DNA from: Bacteroidia bacterium
GTDB lineage: Bacteria > Bacteroidota > Bacteroidia > Bacteroidales > Dysgonomonadaceae
Assembly: GCA_030539475.1 (NCBI GenBank)
Contig: JAUNRY010000163.1
Coordinates: 1-5,413, forward strand
Length of the DNA stretch: 5,413 bases
Reading direction: 5' to 3'
The translations under genes and the position numbers were made by a program. Positions within the stretch are counted from its first letter, which is position 1, and every line of letters starts with the position of its first letter. Below the pieces are notes generated by a model. The model did no database searches and was not told the origin of the DNA. It saw only the letters and a list, made by a program, of their open reading frames with translations. Below, in pieces: positions 1-5,411 of this stretch.

Positions 1-132
1 GGAAGCAACATCCCCTATTACCTGCTTTTCGATAAAAACGGCGTTATGGTAGATTTCGGGCTTCATTTAAGGCCAAGCGAACCTCATACAAAGAAGTCGA
101 TGGAGAAACTGTTGGGAAAGAGCCCGCGCTGA
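1..132 (+). CDS. C-terminal fragment of a thioredoxin-fold (TlpA/redoxin-like) protein, 5' end outside window
   Basis: Frame 1 is open from the first base to a TGA at 130-132 and gives the last 43 residues of a protein. The start is outside the window. The fragment begins with GSNIPYYLLFDKNG, which resembles the part of the thioredoxin fold where a cis-proline (residue 5 of the fragment) precedes a beta strand and a D-K-N-G turn. It continues to an RPSEP segment and a short Lys-rich helix. TlpA/AhpC-TSA-like proteins of Bacteroidota commonly end this way. The redox-active CxxC, if present, would be upstream and cannot be seen, so activity is not established. Such proteins are usually periplasmic or membrane-anchored thiol-disulfide oxidoreductases; that is family knowledge, not visible here. 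The fold assignment rests on a short stretch and is moderate in confidence. Confidence 0.6.
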   Translation, partial: GSNIPYYLLFDKNGVMVDFGLHLRPSEPHTKKSMEKLLGKSPR

Positions 133-145
133 AAAAACAGGCGCG
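125..145 (+). other. Hairpin with A6 loop at the 3' end of the thioredoxin-like gene
   Basis: CGCGCTG (125-131) pairs with CAG (138-140) and CGCG (142-145), leaving G141 bulged and a loop of six A (132-137). The stem overlaps the stop codon. No T-tract follows, so this is not a canonical intrinsic terminator. It may protect the mRNA 3' end or be chance. Confidence 0.35.
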
Positions 146-154
146 TTGGGACAA

Positions 155-182
155 TAGCCAACAGCTAACAGCCAAAAGCCAA
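155..182 (+). repeat. 7-bp tandem array, consensus NAGCCAA, four units
   Basis: Four consecutive 7-bp units fit NAGCYAA: the first begins TAGCCAA at 155 and the last is AAGCCAA at 176-182. Only the first base and one C/T position vary. The array ends about 10 bp before the promoter -7 element of the next gene. The reverse complement of this unit (TTGGCTN) recurs at 5377-5411. Confidence 0.75.
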
Positions 183-192
183 TTTTTTTTTG

Positions 193-200
193 TATTTTTG
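193..200 (+). promoter_or_regulatory. Bacteroidota-type promoter -7 element for the Dabb gene
   Basis: TATTTTTG matches the TAnnTTTG -7 consensus of the Bacteroidota primary sigma factor. It would place the transcript start near 207, about 40 nt before the ATG at 247. No TTTG-like -33 element lies at the expected distance; that position falls inside the 7-bp array. The site is therefore half-supported. Confidence 0.5.
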
Positions 201-246
201 CAACCCAAACTGTAACAAAATTACACTACAAAAAACCGACAACAGT

Positions 247-552
247 ATGCTCAAACACATCGTACTTTTTCAATTGGCCGAAGAGGCCGAAGGGAATTCA
301 AAAGCCGAGAACGCGGCCATCATCAAACAACTGCTGGAAGCGTTAAAAGACTCCATTCCGGAGATAGTGAAAATGGAAGTATCCATAAACCATCCCGATG
401 CTCCGGCGGGCAACTACGACATCGTGCTCGAGAGTGAATTTAAAAACCTTACCGATCTGCAAACCTACACTTCGCACCCCCGGCACCTGAAAGCAGCAGA
501 ATTCATCGGCAAAGTACGCACGGCACGGGCAGCCATCGACTACGAAATTTAA
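247..552 (+). CDS. Stress-responsive alpha/beta-barrel (Dabb) domain protein
   Basis: The product is a 101-residue protein made of a single dimeric alpha/beta-barrel (Dabb, ferredoxin-like) domain. Family hallmarks visible are the N-terminal strand MLKHIVLFQL with His4, a helix around residues 20-36 leading to SIPEI, the strand YDIVLESEF (57-65), and Y-T-S-H-P-R-H (74-80), the conserved Tyr and HPxH signature. The domain fills the whole protein and the length is typical. An in-frame TTG lies upstream at 190, but the stretch between it and 247 overlaps the promoter -7 element and has no Dabb similarity, so ATG 247 is preferred. Dabb proteins are small soluble dimers. Some are stress-induced and others are enzymes in plant and fungal polyketide pathways, but the bacterial ones are mostly uncharacterised and no substrate can be inferred. 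The gene appears monocistronic, between its own promoter element and a terminator. Confidence 0.9.
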   Translation: MLKHIVLFQLAEEAEGNSKAENAAIIKQLLEALKDSIPEIVKMEVSINHPDAPAGNYDIVLESEFKNLTDLQTYTSHPRHLKAAEFIGKVRTARAAIDYEI

Positions 553-574
553 GCGGTTTACGGCCGCTTTTTTG
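551..574 (+). terminator. Intrinsic terminator of the Dabb gene
   Basis: AAGCGG (551-556) pairs perfectly with CCGCTT (564-569) around a 7-nt loop. The T run 568-573 follows and continues as GTTT. The stem overlaps the last two bases of the stop codon. It separates the Dabb gene from the gyrB promoter immediately downstream. Confidence 0.8.
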
Positions 575-596
575 TTTACTAAAAAAACGAAAAACG

Positions 597-628
597 GTTG
601 GCGGAACGGCAATTTTTCCGTATATTTG
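597..628 (+). promoter_or_regulatory. gyrB promoter (Bacteroidota -33/-7 type)
   Basis: GTTG at 597-600 fits the -33 element (consensus TTTG) with one mismatch. TATATTTG at 621-628 fits TAnnTTTG exactly. The spacer is 20 bp, within the usual 19-21 range. Transcription would start near 635, giving a leader of about 65 nt before the gyrB ATG. This is the best promoter in the window and lies just after the upstream terminator, so gyrB starts its own transcription unit. Confidence 0.75.
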
Positions 629-654
629 TTCGATTTTTTAGCCACCACGCTAAT

Positions 655-690
655 ATGAATAAATTACTAATTTTCAGAGAGATATTTTAA
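655..690 (+). CDS. Possible 11-codon upstream ORF in the gyrB leader
   Basis: ATG at 655 opens a reading frame encoding MNKLLIFREIF and stopping with TAA at 688-690, nine nucleotides before the gyrB ATG. It lies wholly inside the predicted gyrB leader. The spacing would allow a ribosome finishing it to reinitiate on gyrB. No Shine-Dalgarno sequence is visible, the region is AT-rich, and short ORFs arise easily by chance, so translation is unproven. No similarity is recognised. Confidence 0.2.
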   Translation: MNKLLIFREIF

Positions 691-699
691 AGAAAAAAA

Positions 700-2658
700 A
701 TGACAGAAGAAGAAAAAAAATCGGCAAGCGGTAATTACTCCGCGCAAAACATTCAGGTACTCGAAGGGCTGGAAGCGGTACGCAAACGCCCCGCCATGTA
801 TATTGGAGATGTAGGCGAAAAAGGATTTCACCACCTTGTTTATGAGGTGGTTGATAACTCCATCGACGAGGCGCTTGCCGGCTATTGTACAGAGATAAAT
901 GTAACCATAAACGAAGATAATTCAATTACCGTAACCGACAACGGACGCGGAATTCCCGTTGATTATCACGAGAAAGAACAAAAATCGGCCCTGGAAGTGG
1001 TGCTCACCGTGCTTCATGCCGGAGGCAAATTCGACAAGGGAACCTACAAGGTTTCAGGCGGTTTGCACGGTGTGGGCGTATCGTGCGTGAACGCGCTATC
1101 GCAATACCTGAAAGCCGAAATTCACCGCAACGGAAAAATTCACGTGCAGGAATATTCGCGCGGAAAACCCTATTCCGATGTGCAGGTAACGGGAAAAACC
1201 GACAAAACGGGAACCGTGATCACGTTCAAACCCGACGAAACAATTTTTATCGTTTCAGAATACCGCTACGATATCTTATCTACCCGCCTGCGCGAACTGG
1301 CCTTCCTGAACGCGGGCGTAACGCTGACACTGACCGATTTAAGAAACCCCAGGGAAGACGGAACGTTTAAAACAGAACGTTTTTATTCCGAAAGCGGGCT
1401 GGAGGAATTCGTTCGCTATATCGACAAAGCCAAGGAGCCGCTCATTTCGGAACCCATCCACATCGTTACCGAAAAGAACGGAATCCCCATCGAAATAGCC
1501 ATGACGTACAACTCCACGTACAACGAAAACATTTTCTCCTACGTGAATAACATCAACACTATCGAAGGAGGAACCCACCTGACCGGTTTCCGCAGAGGGC
1601 TTTCGCGCACGCTGAAAAAATACGCCGAAGATTCCAAAATGCTCGACAAAGTGAAAGTGGAAATTAGCGGCGACGATTTTCGCGAAGGCCTCACAGCCGT
1701 ACTGTCGGTTAAAGTAGCCGAGCCGCAGTTTGAAGGGCAAACGAAAACCAAACTGGGAAACAGCGAGGTTATAGGAGCCGTGGATCAGGCCATTGGCGAG
1801 GCGCTGAACAATTACCTGGAAGAGCACCCCAAAGAGGCGAAAATAATTGTAGAGAAAGTTATTTTGGCGGCAACGGCACGCCACGCGGCGCGCAAAGCAC
1901 GTGAACTCATTCAACGCAAATCGCCGTTATCGGGAGGAGGGCTTCCGGGCAAACTGGCCGACTGTTCCGATAAGGACGCTTCAAGATGCGAGATTTTTAT
2001 CGTGGAGGGAGATTCGGCCGGCGGAACCGCCAAACAAGGGCGCGACCGCGTGTTTCAGGCTATTCTGCCGTTGCGCGGAAAAATCCTGAACGTTGAAAAA
2101 GTGATGACGCACCGCGTTTTCGAGAACGAAGAAATCCGAAACATCTACACCGCACTGGGCGTAACCATTGGCACGGATGAAGACTCCAAGGCGTTGAACA
2201 TCGATAAGCTCCGTTACCACAAAGTGGTGATTATGACCGATGCCGACGTGGACGGAAGCCACATTGCCACGCTTATTCTCACGTTCTTTTTCCGATACAT
2301 GAAGCCGCTCATCGAAAACGGCTACGTGTACATTGCCACTCCGCCGCTTTATTTGTGCAAGAAAGGAAAAATTGAAGAATATTGCTGGGACGAACGCCAA
2401 CGCCAGGCATTTATCGATAAATATGCCGACGGAAACGAAAACGCCGTCCATTCGCAACGCTACAAAGGATTGGGTGAAATGAATGCCGAGCAGCTTTGGG
2501 AAACAACCATGAATCCCGATAAGCGTACGCTCCGCCAGGTAACCATCGAAAACGCGGCGGATGCCGATATGATTTTCTCCATGCTGATGGGCGAAGAAGT
2601 TGCGCCGCGCCGCGAGTTCATTGAAGAAAATGCCACATACGCCAACATTGACGCGTAA
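700..2658 (+). CDS. gyrB: DNA gyrase subunit B
   Basis: The product is 652 residues, the ATPase subunit of gyrase, which with GyrA introduces negative supercoils into DNA in the cytoplasm. Domains in order: GHKL ATPase (about 20-235) with VRKRPAMYIG, catalytic Glu49 and Asn53 in YEVVDNSIDEA, Asp80 in DNGRGIP, the glycine lid GGLHGVGVS (120-128) and KTGT (169-172); transducer (about 236-405) with the QTK loop Lys349; TOPRIM (about 430-545) with Glu436 in EGDSAGG and Asp514/Asp516/Asp518 in DADVDG; then QRYKGLGEMNAEQLW and the terminal RREFIEENA. That ending and the overall match favour GyrB over ParE. It lacks the roughly 170-residue insert of E. coli GyrB, as is normal outside Proteobacteria. 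Arg143 aligns with E. coli Arg136, the aminocoumarin-contact residue, and is conserved. ATG 700 follows an A-rich run and fits the family N-terminus. All key residues are intact. Confidence 0.98.
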   Translation: MTEEEKKSASGNYSAQNIQVLEGLEAVRKRPAMYIGDVGEKGFHHLVYEVVDNSIDEALAGYCTEINVTINEDNSITVTDNGRGIPVDYHEKEQKSALEVVLTVLHAGGKFDKGTYKVSGGLHGVGVSCVNALSQYLKAEIHRNGKIHVQEYSRGKPYSDVQVTGKTDKTGTVITFKPDETIFIVSEYRYDILSTRLRELAFLNAGVTLTLTDLRNPREDGTFKTERFYSESGLEEFVRYIDKAKEPLISEPIHIVTEKNGIPIEIAMTYNSTYNENIFSYVNNINTIEGGTHLTGFRRGLSRTLKKYAEDSKMLDKVKVEISGDDFREGLTAVLSVKVAEPQFEGQTKTKLGNSEVIGAVDQAIGEALNNYLEEHPKEAKIIVEKVILAATARHAARKARELIQRKSPLSGGGLPGKLADCSDKDASRCEIFIVEGDSAGGTAKQGRDRVFQAILPLRGKILNVEKVMTHRVFENEEIRNIYTALGVTIGTDEDSKALNIDKLRYHKVVIMTDADVDGSHIATLILTFFFRYMKPLIENGYVYIATPPLYLCKKGKIEEYCWDERQRQAFIDKYADGNENAVHSQRYKGLGEMNAEQLWETTMNPDKRTLRQVTIENAADADMIFSMLMGEEVAPRREFIEENATYANIDA

Positions 2659-2675
2659 ATGCAGGCAGCAGATAC

Positions 2676-2719
2676 GGGCATCGGATTTCAGGCAATAAAA
2701 AAACCTAAATCCGGTGTCC
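2676..2719 (+). other. Long imperfect hairpin in the gyrB 3' region, A-rich loop, no T-tract
   Basis: Bases 2676-2692 pair with 2704-2719 through 16 pairs, including two G-U wobbles and one bulged C at 2689. The core is CGGATTT/AAATCCG. The 11-nt loop (2693-2703) ends in seven A. It begins 18 nt after the gyrB stop and is followed by ATTTATCC rather than a T run. It may stabilise the gyrB mRNA 3' end, act as an inefficient terminator, or mark a processing site. It is the only terminator candidate between gyrB and the next gene. Confidence 0.6.
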
Positions 2720-2729
2720 CATTTATCCA

Positions 2730-2764
2730 TCACAATTCGTAAATCGTAAATCGTAATTCGTAAA
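2730..2764 (+). repeat. 7-bp tandem array, consensus TCGTAAA, five units
   Basis: Five in-phase units run from 2730: a degenerate TCACAAT, then three TCGTAAA and one TCGTAAT among the next four. The array ends 16 bp before the LD-carboxypeptidase ATG, so it occupies the space where a promoter or leader would be. No TAnnTTTG element is seen between gyrB and that ATG. The reverse-complement unit (TTTACGA) recurs at 5224-5244. Confidence 0.8.
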
Positions 2765-2780
2765 TCCCACATAACTCTAT

Positions 2781-3689
2781 ATGTTTCAACCTCCCAAACT
2801 AAAAATCGGCGATAAAGCCGTAATTCTTTCACCCGCCGGAAAAATTGACTCGGAACCGGTGGAAAAGGCTGCCGATATATTGCGCGACTGGAAGTTGAAA
2901 GTTGAGGTTTCCGAAAACGCGCTGTGCCGCACCGGACGTTTCAGCGGATTTGTGGAACAACGATTATCGGATCTCCAAAAAGCGATGGATGACCCGCAGG
3001 TGAAACTAATTCTCTGCTCGCGTGGCGGATACGGAGCCATGCATCTGCCGGACAAACTCGATTTCACGGGCATAAAGCAACATCCCAAATGGGTGATTGG
3101 TTACAGCGACATAACCGTTCTGCACGCCGCTTTGCAAAACAACGGAATCATGTCCGTTCACGGGCCCATGGCCAAGCATTTTGCCGATGAGGGCCCTGCC
3201 GATATTTCCGTTCGTTACACAAAAGCCCTTCTGTGCGGTGAACCGCTTATCTACGATATTCCCGTTACAAATTACGCCCGCCTCAACAACGAAGGCATCG
3301 CCGTTGGCAGGCTGTTTGGCGGAAATCTTTCTGTTTTTTGCGGTATTCTTGGCACAAAATTTGCCAAAATACCCAAAAACGGAATTTTATTTATCGAAGA
3401 TATCGGCGAAGAACCTTACAAGGTGGACAGATACATCCATCAGTTGAAGCTCGCGGGTGTTTTTGAAAGAATATCGGGGTTCATGGTGGGGCAGTTCACC
3501 GATTATACCGAAGACAACGATATGTACGCGGCGCTTCACGAATCCATTGCCCAGGTTGTGGGCGAGTATAACTTTCCGGTTTGTTTCGATTTTCCGGTTG
3601 GGCACGTTAAACGTAATTTCCCGCTCGTGATGGGAAAAAGAGCAAAGCTCTCCGTAAAAGAGAATCAAATAATTTTCAAACAAATTTAA
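2781..3689 (+). CDS. ldcA: Muramoyltetrapeptide LD-carboxypeptidase (peptidase S66 family)
   Basis: The product is 302 residues, the usual size for LdcA. Such enzymes remove the terminal D-alanine from cytoplasmic murein tetrapeptides during cell-wall recycling. The N-terminal domain has LKIGDKAVILSPAG (7-20), the RGGYG loop (81-85) and the nucleophile Ser109 in GYSD. The C-terminal domain has Glu206 in FIEDIGEEPYKVDR and His275 in GHVKRNFPL. These fit the Ser-Glu-His triad described for Pseudomonas LdcA. No signal peptide is visible, which fits a cytosolic enzyme. The S66 family also contains MccF-type immunity peptidases that detoxify microcin C-like compounds; nothing here points to that role, but sequence alone does not exclude it. 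ATG 2781 gives the family-typical N-terminus. It has no Shine-Dalgarno sequence and no obvious promoter, so it may depend on gyrB readthrough. The antiporter gene follows after 10 nt. Confidence 0.93.
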   Translation: MFQPPKLKIGDKAVILSPAGKIDSEPVEKAADILRDWKLKVEVSENALCRTGRFSGFVEQRLSDLQKAMDDPQVKLILCSRGGYGAMHLPDKLDFTGIKQHPKWVIGYSDITVLHAALQNNGIMSVHGPMAKHFADEGPADISVRYTKALLCGEPLIYDIPVTNYARLNNEGIAVGRLFGGNLSVFCGILGTKFAKIPKNGILFIEDIGEEPYKVDRYIHQLKLAGVFERISGFMVGQFTDYTEDNDMYAALHESIAQVVGEYNFPVCFDFPVGHVKRNFPLVMGKRAKLSVKENQIIFKQI

Positions 3690-3699
3690 CACAAAAAAG

Positions 3700-5214
3700 A
3701 TGGAACTTTCAACAGAACTCATATTACTTATCGGTTCTTTTCTTTTTTTCGTTAGCATGGTGGTTGGCAAAGCCGGACACAAATTTGGTGTGCCGGTGCT
3801 GTTGCTTTTCTTGCTGGTGGGAATGGTTTCCGGAGGAGACGGATTTGGTGTCCGTTTCGAAAACATACAGATAGCGCAAGCCATCGGAACCGTATGTTTA
3901 ACCATTATACTTTTTTCCGGTGGGTTAGACACTAAATTCTCGCAAATAAGGCCGGTTATAAAACCCGGAGTTATTTTGGCTACATTGGGAGTTTTTGTAA
4001 CTGCCGTTATCACGGGAGTGTTCATTTGGTGGCTGTCCGATAAAGTTTATGTAGGTTTGGGCATTGGTTTTTTAACCGCTTTGCCGCTGGCCTCCACCGT
4101 TTCGTCAACCGATTCCGCTTCGGTTTTCGGTATCCTGCGTTCCAAAGGCCTATCGCTTAAAAACAACCTTCGCCCCATGCTGGAACTGGAAAGCGGTAGC
4201 AACGACCCCATGGCTTATTTGCTTACCATAACCCTCATCAGTATAATTAATGTGGGCGGAGACCCCAACTACCTGATGGTGTTGGTAAACATACTTATCC
4301 AGCTCACGGTGGGCACGTTGCTGGGATATTTTATGGGGAAATTCGCTGTTATAGTTATCAACCGCATCCGCATGGATAACGCTTCGCTGTATCCTATTTT
4401 GCTGCTGATTACCGGAATATTTATTTTCGCGGTTACCTATTATTTGGGCGGAAACAGCTACCTGGCAGTTTATATTGCCGGCCTGGTACTCGGAAATTCC
4501 AGGTTCGCGCACAAGCGTACCTCCATGAATTTTATGGACGGCTTTGCCTGGATGAGCCAGATTCTGCTGTTCTTAACATTGGGATTGCTGGTAAATCCCA
4601 GCGAATTGATACCTGTGCTGGTGCCGGGTATTATCATTGCTTTTTTCATGATATTTATAGCCCGCCCCATAACGGTTTATCTTTGCCTGATTCCTTTCCG
4701 CAGAATATCGTTTCGCGATAAAGCGTATATTTCCTGGGTTGGCCTGCGCGGAGCCGTGCCCATAATTTTTGCCATTTTGCCGTTGGCGGCCAATGTTCCC
4801 GGCGCCAGAACGATTTTTAATATCGTATTCGTTATCACCATCGTATCGTTGCTTATTCAGGGAACTTCGCTTCCCATGGTGGCAAAATGGCTGGGATTGG
4901 CCGAAATGCCCGATAAGTACAAAAAGTTCGAAGATTTTGATGTGGAATTTTCCGAAGACATAAAGTCGGCAATGACGGAAATTATTATTACCGCCGAAAC
5001 ATTGGCACACGGAAAGAATCTCATGGAGATGCCTTTGCCCGATAAAACACTGGCGGTTATGGTGAAACGCGGCGACCGGTTTTTTGTGCCCACCGGACAA
5101 ACGGAATTGCACGAATCCGATAAATTACTGGTTATTTCCGACGACGAGGAAGCCTTGAAAGAAACGTATAAAAATATAGGAATTTCTAATTTTACGTATC
5201 AGAGAAATAAATAG
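3700..5214 (+). CDS. nhaP2: CPA1-family K+/H+ (or Na+/H+) antiporter with C-terminal RCK_C domain
   Basis: The product is a 504-residue inner-membrane cation/proton antiporter. Residues 5 to about 400 form a run of hydrophobic helices of the Na_H_Exchanger family. The predicted ion-site motifs are present: STDSASVFGILR with Asp138, LELESGSNDP with Asn168-Asp169 (the ND pair typical of electroneutral CPA1 exchangers), and GLRGAVP with Arg350. After a charged linker (402-420), residues about 421-485 resemble an RCK_C/TrkA_C regulatory domain, ending in DKLLVISDDEEAL. This layout fits NhaP2/CvrA, the K+/H+ antiporter type, but E. coli NhaP2 is about 578 residues with a further CorC_HlyC domain that is absent here. 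Ion choice (K+ or Na+) cannot be read from sequence. ATG 3700 follows an A-rich stretch 10 nt after the LD-carboxypeptidase stop, indicating co-transcription. No T-tract terminator is seen after the stop. Confidence 0.92.
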   Translation: MELSTELILLIGSFLFFVSMVVGKAGHKFGVPVLLLFLLVGMVSGGDGFGVRFENIQIAQAIGTVCLTIILFSGGLDTKFSQIRPVIKPGVILATLGVFVTAVITGVFIWWLSDKVYVGLGIGFLTALPLASTVSSTDSASVFGILRSKGLSLKNNLRPMLELESGSNDPMAYLLTITLISIINVGGDPNYLMVLVNILIQLTVGTLLGYFMGKFAVIVINRIRMDNASLYPILLLITGIFIFAVTYYLGGNSYLAVYIAGLVLGNSRFAHKRTSMNFMDGFAWMSQILLFLTLGLLVNPSELIPVLVPGIIIAFFMIFIARPITVYLCLIPFRRISFRDKAYISWVGLRGAVPIIFAILPLAANVPGARTIFNIVFVITIVSLLIQGTSLPMVAKWLGLAEMPDKYKKFEDFDVEFSEDIKSAMTEIIITAETLAHGKNLMEMPLPDKTLAVMVKRGDRFFVPTGQTELHESDKLLVISDDEEALKETYKNIGISNFTYQRNK

Positions 5215-5216
5215 AA

Positions 5217-5310
5217 GTTGCAATTTACGATTTACGATTTACAATTTGAGATTTGGGAGTTAGAATTTGATTATCTTATCGTCTATCAGTCTTAGCTCTT
5301 TGCTCTTTGT
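5217..5310 (+). repeat. Long drifting period-7 array after the antiporter gene
   Basis: Starting two bases after the stop codon, the sequence can be read as in-phase 7-bp units for about 90 bp. Early units are GTTGCAA, then two TTTACGA and one TTTACAA (5224-5244). They drift to TTTGAGA and TTTGGGA (5245-5258), a poorly conserved middle, and then TCTTAGC, TCTTTGC and TCTTTGT (5290-5310, shifted by three bases relative to the early frame). The early part is the reverse complement of the array at 2730-2764. The ends are clear; the middle (5266-5289) is weak. Confidence 0.65.
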
Positions 5311-5311
5311 G

Positions 5312-5371
5312 TTTCAACGCGTCAGACGGGCAATCCGTTCAGACGCTACGCTACGGCAAACATTTCAACGC
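5312..5371 (+). repeat. Segment bounded by two 9-bp direct repeats, interrupting the period-7 arrays
   Basis: TTTCAACGC occurs at 5312-5320 and again at 5363-5371. The 42 bp between are more GC-rich than the surrounding arrays and contain TCAGACG twice (5322-5328, 5339-5345), ACGG/CCGT as a small inverted repeat (5326-5329, 5335-5338) and a short TACGC repetition. No ORF or recognised element is present. It could be a small insertion with a duplicated target, or a dispersed intergenic repeat. Confidence 0.45.
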
Positions 5372-5376
5372 AAAAG

Positions 5377-5411
5377 TCTTGGTTCTAATGTCTTGGCTCT
5401 TGGCTCTAAAA
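5377..5411 (+). repeat. 7-bp tandem array, consensus TCTTGGC, five units, near window end
   Basis: Five consecutive units each begin TCT: TCTTGGT at 5377, TCTTGGC twice at 5391-5404, and two degenerate ones (TCTAATG, TCTAAAA). Read on the other strand the core is GAGCCAA, the same family as the array at 155-182. The array may continue past the window. With the two preceding entries it fills the gene-free 5215-5413 stretch. Confidence 0.75.

Noticed and set aside
190..246. N-terminal extension of the Dabb protein from the TTG at 190
   Set aside because: The extra 19 residues show no Dabb similarity, overlap the TAnnTTTG promoter element, and the ATG at 247 gives the family-typical MLKHIVLF start.
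1339..1914. 191-codon open frame on the minus strand within gyrB
   Set aside because: It lies entirely antisense to a well-conserved gene and its translation is rich in Phe, Val and His runs as expected of a reverse-strand shadow.
700..2658. Topoisomerase IV subunit ParE instead of GyrB
   Set aside because: The C-terminal RREFIEENA ending and the N-terminal and TOPRIM motifs match GyrB, and no parC-like gene is adjacent.
2730..2764. CRISPR-like or iteron-origin interpretation of the heptamer array
   Set aside because: Units are 7 bp with no spacers and no cas or replication-initiation gene nearby; iterons are usually longer and lie near an initiator gene.
1981..2832. 283-codon open frame on the minus strand covering the end of gyrB and the intergenic hairpin
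   Set aside because: Antisense to conserved TOPRIM coding sequence, no recognisable domain, and it runs through the heptamer array, where it encodes a 7-bp-derived repetition (LRITIYDLRI) typical of translated noncoding repeats.
2739..5242. Composite transposon bounded by inverted repeats
   Set aside because: The repeats are low-complexity heptamers, there is no transposase, and the enclosed genes are housekeeping in type and composition.
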